Source: Winogradskya consettensis (GTDB taxonomy: Bacteria > Actinomycetota > Actinomycetes > Mycobacteriales > Micromonosporaceae). From it: 64,000 nucleotides of DNA. Positions 35,809-44,727 of this stretch are shown one piece after another. Positions within the stretch are counted from its first letter, which is position 1. The number at the start of each line of letters is the position of its first letter. The notes beneath the pieces are model-generated. The model worked only from the letters and a program-made list of their open reading frames with translations, made no database searches and was not told the DNA's origin. The stretch is taken from contig NZ_BOQP01000004.1 of NCBI RefSeq assembly GCF_018332715.1, positions 186,001-250,000 on the forward strand, read 5' to 3'. The translations under genes were made by a program, and so were the position numbers.

Positions 35809-38343
35809 TCAATGCGCGGCGGGGCCGTCCGGGTCGCTGGCGGGAACTGCCGCTCGCAACTGCCGGTCGGTCGCCGGCCTGCGGCGCACCCGGTGGGCGG
35901 TCAGCCTGCTGCGGATCCGGGCGCCATCCGGGTGGCCGAGCCGGTCGAGCGCCGCAGCGGCCGCCCGCCACGCCGTGGCCGCCGCCTGCCGGCGCCCGGT
36001 CGCGTGATGGACGTCGCCGAGCTCCGCCCGCACGGTTGCCTCCGCGAGCAGGTCCCCGGCGGCGTGGTGCGCCTCCAGCGCCCGGGTCAGGCACCGCGCC
36101 GCCTCGGTGTAGTCACCCATCCGCCGGTGCACACCGCCGATGCCGGCCAACATGGCGGCCCGCCCGGCCGGATCGTCGAGCCCGTCGTTCAGCGCCAGGG
36201 CCCGGTGGAAGTGGGCCAGCGCGGCGACGTGCCGGCCCAGTCGCGCGTTCGCCCCGCCCACCCCGGCCAGCGCCCGCGCCTCGAAGACCGCACTCCCGGC
36301 CCGGCGGAAGAGCCCGAGCGCGGTCAGCGTCTGCTCCAGCGCCTCGCGGGGAGGGCTGAGCGGCGCCGACACGAGCAGCGTGTGCGCCTGCCCGATCCCG
36401 TCCCCCAGCGCCAGGCTCAGCTGCGTGGCGCGGCGGAAACAGCCCGCGGCCTCGTCGTCCCGGCCGAGCCGGGCGCAGGCCTCCCCCAGATTGCGCAGCA
36501 CCGTCGCCTGCCCCGCCTCGTCGTGCTGGCGGACGGCAGCTGCCAGCGCGGCCTGCTCGACGGCCAGCCATGACGACCAGTGCCCGCCGCGGTCCAGATG
36601 ATCACGCAGCAGCCAGGCCAGCCCGCGGATGTCCCCGTCGCGGCCGGCGGTCACCGCCCTGCCGAGACCGGCAAGCAGGGTGTCGTGCTCGGCGGCGAAC
36701 CAGGCACGCGCCTCGTCAGCGGTGTGCACCTCCTCGACGGCGGGCAGCGGTGCCCGATGCGGGTCGAGGTGCCGGGCCGCGGCCAGGCCCGTTCGCAGGT
36801 CAGGGCCGTGGCGGGCGGGCGCGGTGGTCAGGACGGTGCACAGGGGCGCGGACGCCATGGTGGCGGCGCGGGCGGCGGCCGCGGCGATGACCAACGGCGA
36901 TCCGCCGCACCCCGCGAGGAAACGGGACACGACACCGGCTTCGGCGGCGACCCGCCGCGCACCGACCCGCCGCACGAGAACCTCATGGGCCTCCCCCGGC
37001 GTGAGCGGCCCCACCGTGACCAGGCCGGCCGTCTCGGTGGCCAGCAGCTCCGGCAACGGTTCCCGGCTGGTCACCACGGTCCGGCAGCCCGCGCCGCCGG
37101 GCAGCAGCGGCCGGACCTGCGCGGCGGAGGTGGCGCCGTCCAGCACCACCAGCACTTTTCTGCCCGCGAGCACGCTGCGGTAGAGCGCCGCCGCATTCGC
37201 CGGAATCAGCTCCGCGGGCACCCCCAGCGCACCGAGCACCGCCCGCTCCGGAGCCACCTGGTGCCCCAGCGCCACGTAGATCTGACCATCCGGAAAGGAC
37301 GTTTTCACCCGGTGCGCCCAGTCGAGCACGGCGGTTGACTTGCCGATCCCCTCCGGCCCGGTCACCACGCACACCTCCGCGCCCGCGTCGAGGGCCGCGC
37401 TCAGCTCCGGCCGGGCGACGATCCCCTCGGGCACCCGGGGTAGCTGCGCCGGCGTCACCCAGGCCCGCAATGGATCACTGACCTGCCGATGGGCGGCGGC
37501 CAGCCGGTCACCCGGTGCGACGTCCAGCTCGGCGGCCAGGCGCCGGCTGATCCGACCGTACGCCCGGAGCGCCCCCGCCCGGTCCCCCGCGCGACCCAGC
37601 GCGAGCATCAGCTCGGCGTGCAACGGCTCGTGCAGGGGCTCAGCGGCCGCGACCTCGGCGATCAGGTCACGATGCACATCGGTGTCGTCCGCCCGGGCAC
37701 AGGCGATGGCGGCGGCCACCCGGCGCCGCCCGAGATCCTTGGCCAGGGCGTCGCCGCCCAGCTCCACCGCGATCGGACCACGCCAGCACCGCAGGGCCTG
37801 GGCGGCGTCCCCGGCCTCGAGCAGGTCGACGAACCGCGCGGCGTCCACACCCTCCCGCTCGACATGCAGCAGACAGCCGTCCTGCTCGACATGCAGAACT
37901 CCCGGTCCGAGTTTCCGGCTCAGCTCCTGCGCGTTCTCCTCGTCCTTTGCGGCTGCTTCGTCAAACGGAAGGAATGCATTCGGGCGCAATGCGAGCCGGG
38001 CAAGCATCCGGCGCGAATCCTCGTTCTCCACCGTCACCTGCTGACCGCCGCGAGTGACGACCAGCGGCCCGAGCACCCCGATCCGCAGCACCGGCGGCCC
38101 GAGCCCGGCGATCTCCTCGGCGGACAGCTCCAATGCCGCCGCGAGCTGCCGCAACGACCGCGCCCGCGGCGTGGTGACCCGGTTGCTCTCCAGGTCGCGC
38201 ACCATGCGCGCACTCAGCCCGCTGCGCCCCGCCAGCTGCTCCTGCGTAAGCCCCAACCTTTGCCGGTAAGCAAGGATCAGATCGCCCACCCGGCCCGCCG
38301 ATCCCCCGGCCACTTCCCGCCATTGTCCACCCACTCCGGCCAC
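35809..38343 (-). CDS. XRE-SARP-NTPase multidomain regulator
   Basis: The product is 844 residues. It has an N-terminal XRE helix-turn-helix (GDLILAYRQRLGLTQEQLAG, about 18-75), a SARP-like winged helix plus BTAD (about 83-290), an NB-ARC-like ATPase with Walker A GPEGIGKST near 332 and a VLVVLDGATS strand near 395, then TPR repeats (about 600-800). Carrying two DNA-binding modules is an AfsR-like variant common in actinomycetes. The start is a GTG at 38343. It ends 63 bases before the RHS toxin on the same strand, so it may be co-transcribed with, or control, the toxin gene. Confidence 0.87.
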   Translation of the reverse strand: MAGVGGQWREVAGGSAGRVGDLILAYRQRLGLTQEQLAGRSGLSARMVRDLESNRVTTPRARSLRQLAAALELSAEEIAGLGPPVLRIGVLGPLVVTRGGQQVTVENEDSRRMLARLALRPNAFLPFDEAAAKDEENAQELSRKLGPGVLHVEQDGCLLHVEREGVDAARFVDLLEAGDAAQALRCWRGPIAVELGGDALAKDLGRRRVAAAIACARADDTDVHRDLIAEVAAAEPLHEPLHAELMLALGRAGDRAGALRAYGRISRRLAAELDVAPGDRLAAAHRQVSDPLRAWVTPAQLPRVPEGIVARPELSAALDAGAEVCVVTGPEGIGKSTAVLDWAHRVKTSFPDGQIYVALGHQVAPERAVLGALGVPAELIPANAAALYRSVLAGRKVLVVLDGATSAAQVRPLLPGGAGCRTVVTSREPLPELLATETAGLVTVGPLTPGEAHEVLVRRVGARRVAAEAGVVSRFLAGCGGSPLVIAAAAARAATMASAPLCTVLTTAPARHGPDLRTGLAAARHLDPHRAPLPAVEEVHTADEARAWFAAEHDTLLAGLGRAVTAGRDGDIRGLAWLLRDHLDRGGHWSSWLAVEQAALAAAVRQHDEAGQATVLRNLGEACARLGRDDEAAGCFRRATQLSLALGDGIGQAHTLLVSAPLSPPREALEQTLTALGLFRRAGSAVFEARALAGVGGANARLGRHVAALAHFHRALALNDGLDDPAGRAAMLAGIGGVHRRMGDYTEAARCLTRALEAHHAAGDLLAEATVRAELGDVHHATGRRQAAATAWRAAAAALDRLGHPDGARIRSRLTAHRVRRRPATDRQLRAAVPASDPDGPAAH

Positions 38344-38483
38344 CCCCGAGCGCCCCGTTCCGACGCCGACAATAGCGAACCATAAAGATCAACATCACCC
38401 CGCTCAACATTGACGTTAATCAAATCAATAACAACTGCCCGGCCACGTCCCACCCCAGGCGTCGAAGGCCCGCCGATCCCGGA
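38344..38483 (-). promoter_or_regulatory. AT-rich upstream region of the XRE-SARP gene
   Basis: This 140-base gap is one of the most AT-rich stretches in the window (around 38380-38435, with TTGACGTTAATCAA-type sequence). It is the obvious promoter region for the regulator at 35809, which is read leftward. I see no perfect operator. Confidence 0.4.
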
Positions 38484-39045
38484 TCACACGGCGCTCCTCT
38501 CCACGATCGCCGCCGCGACCGCCGCGCCGTTCTCCGTCGCCAGCCGCCCGGCCAGCACCTTCGCCCGGCGTGCGGGATCCTCACCGAGCAGCGGCTCGGC
38601 AGCGCGCACCAGACGGCGTACCGAAGGCTCGGTGAAGCGGAAGGTGTCACCCACGCCGAGCCGCGCACGACCCCGCCTCAGAACGGCTGGTCCGAGAACA
38701 CCGAGCAGACCAGGGTGGGCAGTCCCGCCCCGAGCGACGCCGCGGTCGACCCCGCCCCACCGTGATGCACCGGCATGCTGCCGATTCCGAAGTAGACCAG
38801 CGCCTCCCCCGCGTCCAGCCAGGCACGCAGCCCGGATCAACCCCGGCCCGCTGCGCGGCCGACAGCCTCATGAACCCCACCAGCGGCCGCCGAGCACTCC
38901 GGTCCGCAAGCTCCGGGACCAGATGCCTGCTGTACGCCTGCAGCTCGACCGATCCCGCCAGCCCCAGCCCCAGCCGCACCGCCGCCGGAGCCGTGGCGGG
39001 CGGGCGGCAACCCGAGCTCCGCCCGGAACCCCAGGAGATCGAGGG
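38484..39045 (-). pseudogene. Decayed MGT-type glycosyltransferase
   Basis: Pieces of a UDP-glycosyltransferase-like enzyme are readable in order but in different frames: LGLGLAGSVELQAYSRHLVPE, RPLVGFMRLSAAQRAG, then [19 protein letters not shown] fused directly to [19 protein letters not shown], a stop after SDQPF, then LGVGDTFRFTEPSVRRL to the original end IVERSAV. The usual 60 or so residues between FGSMP and HHGGAGS are missing, so there is an internal deletion as well as frameshifts. The 5' half of the gene is absent. It borders the two-component operon. Confidence 0.8.
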
Positions 39046-39047
39046 CG

Positions 39048-39707
39048 TTACCCGTTGCCGGGCCGGACCAGCCCCGACTCGTACGCGTAGACCACCGCCT
39101 GCACCCGGTCGCGCAGCCCGAGTTTCGCCAGGATCCGGCCGACGTGGGTCTTCACCGTCGCCTCGGCCACCTGCAGGCGGGTGCTGATCTCGGCGTTCGA
39201 CAGCCCCTCCGCCACCAGGAGCATGACCTCGCGCTCGCGCTCGGTCAGGCCGGGCAGGTCCGCCGCCGTCGCACCGGCGGCCACGAGGCGCCCGGAGAAG
39301 CGGTCCAGCATCCGGCGCGTGACCCGGGGTGCGACCACCGCCTCGCCGCCGGCGACCACGCGGATCGCGTTGAGCAACTCCTCCGGCGGCACGCTCTTGA
39401 GCAGGAAGCCACTGGCCCCTGCCTGCAGGGCGGCGAACGCGTCGTCGTCGGTGTCGAACGTGGTCAGCGCCAGAACCCTCGGCAGCGGACCGGCCGCGCA
39501 GATCTGCCTGGTCGCGGACACGCCGTCGAGCACGGGCATCCGCAGGTCCATCACGACGACGTCGGCCGGGGTTGTCCGGAGCAGCCGCAGTGCTTCGGCG
39601 CCGTCACCGGCCTCTCCGACCACGGTCATGTCCTCCTGGTAGTCGAGGACCATCCGCAGACCGGCCCGGATGAGGTGCTGGTCGTCGACGAGCAGGATCC
39701 GGATCAT
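39048..39707 (-). CDS. NarL-type response regulator of an ABC exporter operon
   Basis: The product is 219 residues. The receiver domain has VDDQ near residue 8, phosphoacceptor VVVMDLRMPVLDG near 53 and the conserved Lys in FLLKS. A LuxR helix-turn-helix (LTEREREVMLLVAEGLSN, then ATVKTHVGRILAKL) occupies 150-210. The ATG overlaps the kinase stop as ATGA. It is the last gene of a four-gene operon: ATPase, permease, kinase, regulator. It likely regulates that operon or another resistance function. Confidence 0.92.
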   Translation of the reverse strand: MIRILLVDDQHLIRAGLRMVLDYQEDMTVVGEAGDGAEALRLLRTTPADVVVMDLRMPVLDGVSATRQICAAGPLPRVLALTTFDTDDDAFAALQAGASGFLLKSVPPEELLNAIRVVAGGEAVVAPRVTRRMLDRFSGRLVAAGATAADLPGLTEREREVMLLVAEGLSNAEISTRLQVAEATVKTHVGRILAKLGLRDRVQAVVYAYESGLVRPGNG

Positions 39708-40903
39708 GCCGGCACCGCCCGGTCTGCCGGCACCGTCCGGTCCGCGGTGAGGGGGATGCGGGCGTGGACCCGCCAGCCGCCGTCCGGGCCGGGGCCGGCG
39801 TCGAAGCTGCCCCCGTGCAGGGACACCCGTTCGCGCATGCCGATCAGCCCGTGCCCGCCGTAGTTCTCCATGTCGATGGTGGTCCCGGTGTCGGTCACGT
39901 CGATCTGGATGAAGTCCGGCCGGTTCTGCACCCGCACGGTCGCCGTAGGTGCCGGGCCCGCGTGCTTCAGGGTGTTCGTGAGCGACTCCTGCACGATCCG
40001 GTAGAACGCCAGCGCCACCGCGCTGGGGACCTCGGGCGGCGCACCGTCGACGATCAGCTCAGCGGTCAGGCCGGCGTCCCGGGCCCGCTGGACCACGGCG
40101 CCGATCTGGTCCAGCGCGACCGGGTTGCGGTCGAACGAGCCGTCGCCCGCACCCCGGAGCAACTCGACGAGTTGCCGGATCTCCTCCAGCGCGTCGCTGC
40201 CGGTCGCGCCGATCGTCCGTAACGCCTCACGGGCGCGGCCCGGATCGTGGTCGAACGCGTACGCCGCCCCGTTCGCCTGCAGGACGATCACCGACAGGGA
40301 GTGGGCGACGATGTCGTGCAGTTCCCGGGCGATCTGTGTGCGCTCCTCGGCCACCGCGAGCCGGGCCACATGGTCCCGTTCCCGTTCCGTGCTCCGGAGG
40401 CGCTCGCGGGCGAACCGCACGGTCAGCCCGGCCACCCAGACGACGGCAGCGAAACCGAGCATCGTCGCGGCGTTGTGCACGAGGTCACCGAGCCGGACCG
40501 GTTGCCAGCCGGCGTCGGTGTTGGGGTGTGCCGACAGCAGCAGGCTCGCGAACAGCAGCCCGCCGAGGCCGCCCGCGATCACGCCACGCAGGGTCGCCGC
40601 GTGCACGACAGCCGCGTACATCGCGATGCCCACCGTGAGCAGCAGCATGCCCTCGTGCAGTTTCGTTCCGCCGACCTCGACGTTCGCCGTCAGCACGGTC
40701 AGCACCATCACCGCGGCGAGCACGATGAGCGGACGGTGGCGCCGGGCGAGCAGCAGCAACCCGGCCAGCACGCCGAAGAGCAGGCCGCTCAGCGGGGACC
40801 GGTGCCACCACCAGGTGGCCAGCGCGGCCACCGAGCCCGACACGAGCAGGTCGGCCGGCGAGACTCGGCGCCGCGAGAACATGAATCCGAGCAGGTCATT
40901 CAC
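39704..40903 (-). CDS. HisKA_3 sensor histidine kinase
   Basis: The product is 399 residues. An N-terminal membrane sensor with about five helices (20-165) is followed by a dimerisation helix with the phosphorylated His in IARELHDIVAHSLSVI and a HATPase domain (FYRIVQESLTNTLKHAG, then GGHGLIGMRERV). There is no extracellular loop of size, so it probably senses within the membrane, as kinases linked to ABC exporters often do. It overlaps the permease stop by 8 bases and the regulator start by 4. Confidence 0.92.
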   Translation of the reverse strand: MNDLLGFMFSRRRVSPADLLVSGSVAALATWWWHRSPLSGLLFGVLAGLLLLARRHRPLIVLAAVMVLTVLTANVEVGGTKLHEGMLLLTVGIAMYAAVVHAATLRGVIAGGLGGLLFASLLLSAHPNTDAGWQPVRLGDLVHNAATMLGFAAVVWVAGLTVRFARERLRSTERERDHVARLAVAEERTQIARELHDIVAHSLSVIVLQANGAAYAFDHDPGRAREALRTIGATGSDALEEIRQLVELLRGAGDGSFDRNPVALDQIGAVVQRARDAGLTAELIVDGAPPEVPSAVALAFYRIVQESLTNTLKHAGPAPTATVRVQNRPDFIQIDVTDTGTTIDMENYGGHGLIGMRERVSLHGGSFDAGPGPDGGWRVHARIPLTADRTVPADRAVPA

Positions 40904-43151
40904 TACGCAACTCCTGTGTCCGAAGGAGGCGGAACAACAATGGCAGGCTACCCGCGGTGACCGCTACGACCATCGCGGCGACCGCGGCGGTGATCCCGGC
41001 TATCACCGGCCAGTCGAGGTCGACGGGCCCATGGGTGGCCGCCAGCAGGACCGCCGAGAGGCTGCTGCCGACGATGACCGACAGCAGCAGTCCGACCGTG
41101 GCCGGGACGGCGACCTGGTAGAGAACCGCCGCCGACAGCGTGCGCCGCGGGGTGCCGAAGGCGGCCAGGACGGCCAGCAGCCGGCGCCGTTCGCGCAACT
41201 GCTCGGTGACGTTGACGAGCATGCTGGCGCCGATGAACAGCAGCAGCAGGACCGCGCAGGCCTGAGCGACCTGCCGCGCGCCGGCGAACTGGTTACCGAC
41301 CCGGTCGTCGCCGAACAGCTGCAGGGGCGCCGCCGGATCCAGCCGGATCATGGTGTTGCGGACGTGTTCGATCGCGTCCGGGTCTGCGGGATCCAGCCGT
41401 AGCAGGTACGCGTCGACGGGCAGCCCGCCCCGGATCCCGAGCGCCGACGGCGTCGCCAGGAACGCCACGGGCCCCGCGTCGCTCGTGTACTGCTCGACAA
41501 CCGGCAGGCCGGCAGCCACCTCCCACCGCGACAACGGCTTCTTCTCGTCGGTGCCGTAGACCCCCACGCTCGCGCCGGGCGGTAGCACCGTGGTCTGGTA
41601 CCAGCCGGACATGGTGCCGGCGAAACTGTCACCGTCCGTGCAGGACGGCAACGGCGCGTACTGACGCAGTGTGTCGCAGTCGCCAACGCGTACGGTGACG
41701 CCTGCTTGATCGTCGCCGTCCTGGCGTAGCTCGGCGTAACCGGAGGTGCGCACCTGCCGGACCCCCGGCGTGCCGACCAGGGCGGCCTCCCAGCCGGTCC
41801 CGTCAGCGCCGTTGGTGTAGACCACCGCCTGGAAGCGGTCGTCCGGCGGCTGCACACCGTTGTTCGCCGCGACGGATGCGGCGAGGATCCCCTGAATGGC
41901 GATGATCCCGGCCACCGACACGGCGATGCCCGAGACGGACCGCACCGCGGTGTCGCTGTCCAGCTGCAGACGCCGGATCCCCAACTGCCACGCGACGCTG
42001 CCACCGCCGAGCCCCCGCACCACCGCCTGCACCAGCCAGGGCAGCAGCACCACCACACCGATCAGCAGGAGCACCACTCCGGCGGCGAGCTGCGCCTCCG
42101 ACCCCGCCGGATCATCGAGCAGGGGATAGAGCAGAGCCGCACCGACGGCCGGAGGAATCAGCCGCCACCAGATCCGGCGCCGCCGCGCCCCGCTCTGCCG
42201 CACCACACCGAGCGGTTCGATGACGACCCGGCGCAACGCGGCAAGCGTCACCAGCACAGCCCCCACCGGCACGAGCACCACGATCAAGAGAAGCAGGATT
42301 GGGACAGGCCGCAGATCCGACGGGTACGGGCTGAAGTCAACCGGCAGCAGACCCCCCACTACCCGGCGCAGCCCGAGGAACCCGAGCCCGCCGGCCCCGA
42401 GCCCCAGCACCGCGCCGATCAGGGTGTCACCGGCGGCGATGCGCCGGGTCATCGCGGCGTCCGCGCCCACGAGCCGGACCGCGGCGAGCTGACGTTCCCG
42501 GCTCTCACTGCCGAACCGCACAGCCGTCGTCACGAACACCAGGACCGGCAGCACCATGATCACCGACCCGATCACGACGAGCACCACGATCGCCGGGTCG
42601 GTCACCGGCGCGGCCCCACCGCCGAACGACGTGATCCGCGCGGCCCCGTCGTCCCGGGTCAGCGTGCCGGAACCCACGTAGAAGTAGACCTCGTCGGGCC
42701 CCGAGAGCCCCCGCGGACCGATGACGCCGACCACCCGGGCGGACCACCGATCGCCCAGCACCGCACCACCGGGCCCGTTGATGAGCGCTGCCAGGGCGGG
42801 TGACACGACCATCTCCCCCGCCGCCGGCACCCGGTCGACCCCGGGCGGGACCGGCGCGCGGTCACCCTCGGGCCGCAGGATCCTGCCCCGGACAGCCTCG
42901 TCACGGAACCGGGTCTGCGTGGTCAGAGCCAGCAGCGTGCCCGGCCCGGCCCGCTCGGCGGTGACACCCATCGCCCGGTCGGCCAGCCGCTGCTGACGGT
43001 TCGTGCTCGCCGTCGGGGCGGCCGCCATGAGCAGCAGCATCGCGACACCGAACCCGACCCCCGCCGCGATCAGGGTCAGCCGCAGCCAGCCGGAACGGCC
43101 TCCGGCGACGCTCAGCCGCACGCCCAGAGCCAGATCACCGGCGGCGCTCAC
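40896..43151 (-). CDS. FtsX-type ABC transporter permease
   Basis: The product is 751 residues. It has an N-terminal helix near 25-45, a large extracellular domain, two FtsX/MacB-like helical bundles (SRERQLAAVRLVGA near 213 and ERRRLLAVLAAFGTP near 650), and a second extracellular domain (about 430-600). Proteins like this extrude peptides or lipids, or signal envelope damage to the coupled kinase. It begins in an ATGA overlap with the ATPase and ends overlapping the kinase by 8 bases. Confidence 0.9.
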   Translation of the reverse strand: MSAAGDLALGVRLSVAGGRSGWLRLTLIAAGVGFGVAMLLLMAAAPTASTNRQQRLADRAMGVTAERAGPGTLLALTTQTRFRDEAVRGRILRPEGDRAPVPPGVDRVPAAGEMVVSPALAALINGPGGAVLGDRWSARVVGVIGPRGLSGPDEVYFYVGSGTLTRDDGAARITSFGGGAAPVTDPAIVVLVVIGSVIMVLPVLVFVTTAVRFGSESRERQLAAVRLVGADAAMTRRIAAGDTLIGAVLGLGAGGLGFLGLRRVVGGLLPVDFSPYPSDLRPVPILLLLIVVLVPVGAVLVTLAALRRVVIEPLGVVRQSGARRRRIWWRLIPPAVGAALLYPLLDDPAGSEAQLAAGVVLLLIGVVVLLPWLVQAVVRGLGGGSVAWQLGIRRLQLDSDTAVRSVSGIAVSVAGIIAIQGILAASVAANNGVQPPDDRFQAVVYTNGADGTGWEAALVGTPGVRQVRTSGYAELRQDGDDQAGVTVRVGDCDTLRQYAPLPSCTDGDSFAGTMSGWYQTTVLPPGASVGVYGTDEKKPLSRWEVAAGLPVVEQYTSDAGPVAFLATPSALGIRGGLPVDAYLLRLDPADPDAIEHVRNTMIRLDPAAPLQLFGDDRVGNQFAGARQVAQACAVLLLLFIGASMLVNVTEQLRERRRLLAVLAAFGTPRRTLSAAVLYQVAVPATVGLLLSVIVGSSLSAVLLAATHGPVDLDWPVIAGITAAVAAMVVAVTAGSLPLLFRLLRTQELRSE

Positions 43152-43828
43152 CGCGCGCCCTGCCGTTCGACGGCGGCTCCGTCACGGAAGACGGCCTCCC
43201 GGTCGGCGAACGCGGCGATGCGGGTCTCGTGCGTGACCAGCACCACCGCGCTCCCCCGCTCCCTCGCGGCGGCGACGAGCAGGCCCATCACCTGCTCACC
43301 GTTGCGGGAGTCGAGCGCCCCGGTCGGCTCGTCAGCGAAGATCACGCGTGGACCGGTGACCAGTGCCCGGGCCACCGCGACCCGCTGCCCCTGCCCGCCG
43401 GACACCTGCCCAGGACGTTTGCCGGCCACCTCGCTCACCCCCAGCCGGGCGAGCAGCTCGGCGGCCGGCCCCCGCGCTCCGGCCCGCCGCACCCCGCTCA
43501 GTCGCAGCGGCAGCTCGACGTTCTCCTGGCAGGTGAGCTCCGGCACCAGCTGACCGAACTGGAACACGAACCCGAACTCCCGGCGCCGCAGGGCACTGCG
43601 CTCGCGGTCCGTCAGGGTCGTCAGCTCCCGGCCGTCGTAGCGCACCCGCCCGGAATCCGGCGCGAGGATCCCGGAGAGGCAGTGCAACAACGTCGACTTG
43701 CCGGACCCCGAGGGCCCGGTGAGCGCCAGCACCTCGCCCGGGGAGACCCGCAACGACGCCCCGTTCAACGCCCGGGTGACACCGAACGACTTACTCAGAT
43801 CTTCCGCGGCGAGCAGAGGTGGGGACAA
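43148..43828 (-). CDS. ABC transporter ATPase (LolD/MacB type)
   Basis: The product is 226 residues. Walker A GPSGSGKST lies near 40, Q-loop FVFQFGQ near 92, signature VSGGQGQRV near 143, Walker B VIFADEPTGALD near 163 and H-loop VTHE near 200. The FADEPTGALDS form is typical of MacB/LolD-like exporters that act with FtsX permeases. It is the first gene of the ABC and two-component operon, with all junctions overlapping. Confidence 0.93.
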   Translation of the reverse strand: MSPPLLAAEDLSKSFGVTRALNGASLRVSPGEVLALTGPSGSGKSTLLHCLSGILAPDSGRVRYDGRELTTLTDRERSALRRREFGFVFQFGQLVPELTCQENVELPLRLSGVRRAGARGPAAELLARLGVSEVAGKRPGQVSGGQGQRVAVARALVTGPRVIFADEPTGALDSRNGEQVMGLLVAAARERGSAVVLVTHETRIAAFADREAVFRDGAAVERQGAR

Positions 43829-43917
43829 GGGACGCTCCAGGGCGGTCGGCGTTCGAGGACGCCTCCCACGTTAGGAACGGAACGGCCCGCGGGCGTCCGC
43901 ACAAAAGATGGCTTCTC

Positions 43918-43939
43918 GTGTACGACTTGAGGCGTACAC
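43918..43939. promoter_or_regulatory. Inverted repeat GTGTACG-N8-CGTACAC upstream of the ABC operon
   Basis: Seven-base perfect arms flank an 8-base spacer, about 90 bases before the ATPase start. It may be the binding site of the operon's own response regulator. It also lies downstream of the TetR gene, so a transcript hairpin is the alternative. A second small hairpin CCCC-TCTC-GGGG follows near 43968. Confidence 0.35.
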
Positions 43940-44002
43940 GCGTGCCTTCATACGACCAAAGGGCTACCCCTCTCGGGGTCCTGAAACGACGGTGACGCCG
44001 GG

Positions 44003-44671
44003 TCAGCGCCCGGCTTCGGTGGGGTCAGCGCCGTAGACGAGGCGCAGGATCGCGTCGGTGAGGGTGTCGATCAGTTCGTCCTCGTCGTAGGCGCCGGGAT
44101 TGGCGTAGACGTCGGCGAACATGATGCCGCGCAGGTGGACGGCCATCTTGGCGATCAGGTCGGGAGAGCCGCCCACCGTCAGGCCGGCCCGGGCGTCGCG
44201 CTGGATGCGCTTGCTGAACAGCGTGCAGCCCTCGTCGACGAACCGGGCGCGGACGTGCATCACCTCGGGGCCCGGATCGGGCGAGATGAAGGCCTCGCTC
44301 AGCCAGCGCCCGTCGACCTTCCATCTCGCCAGCCCCGCGGCCAGGCCGCGGCGCAGCTCGTCGCGGCCGAGGCCCTCGGCGGCGAGCCACTCGGCCGTCT
44401 CGTCGTCGGCCTCGGCGAGCCGCTGGTCGACGAGCGCGGCGAGCAGCGCCTGCTTGGACTCGAAGTAGAAGTAGAAGCCGGACCGGGCGATGCCGGCCGC
44501 CCCGGCCAGCTCGTCGATGGTGGCCTGGCCGATCGGTTTGTCCCGGAAGACCGCTCGTGCGGCATCGATCAGGGACTGCTCCCGCTGGTCGCCCTTCGTG
44601 GGGGCGCGGCGGCTGTTGATGGCTGGCACGGCGCCGATTCTACAGTCCATCGGGCGGAATCGACGCTCCAT
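44003..44671 (-). CDS. TetR-family repressor
   Basis: The product is up to 222 residues. The N-terminal helix-turn-helix (QATIDELAGAAGIARSGFYFYF) is clear TetR type, followed by a helical ligand domain. No start (ATG 44671, ATG 44650, GTG 44631) has a good ribosome site, and a leaderless transcript is possible. It is divergent from an MFS exporter with a palindrome directly upstream, the classic layout for a repressor of a drug pump. Confidence 0.88.
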   Translation of the reverse strand: MERRFRPMDCRIGAVPAINSRRAPTKGDQREQSLIDAARAVFRDKPIGQATIDELAGAAGIARSGFYFYFESKQALLAALVDQRLAEADDETAEWLAAEGLGRDELRRGLAAGLARWKVDGRWLSEAFISPDPGPEVMHVRARFVDEGCTLFSKRIQRDARAGLTVGGSPDLIAKMAVHLRGIMFADVYANPGAYDEDELIDTLTDAILRLVYGADPTEAGR

Positions 44672-44676
44672 CTTTT

Positions 44677-44699
44677 ATTTTCGACACGACGTTGATAAT
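44677..44699. promoter_or_regulatory. Putative TetR operator between regulator and MFS pump
   Basis: ATTTTCGAC and GTTGATAAT are separated by ACGAC and match as an inverted repeat at 7 of 9 positions. The site lies in the 56-base gap between divergent starts, where a TetR dimer would block both promoters. Confidence 0.45.
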
Positions 44700-44727
44700 G
44701 CTCGGCTACGCGTCTACGTTCGGTCCC

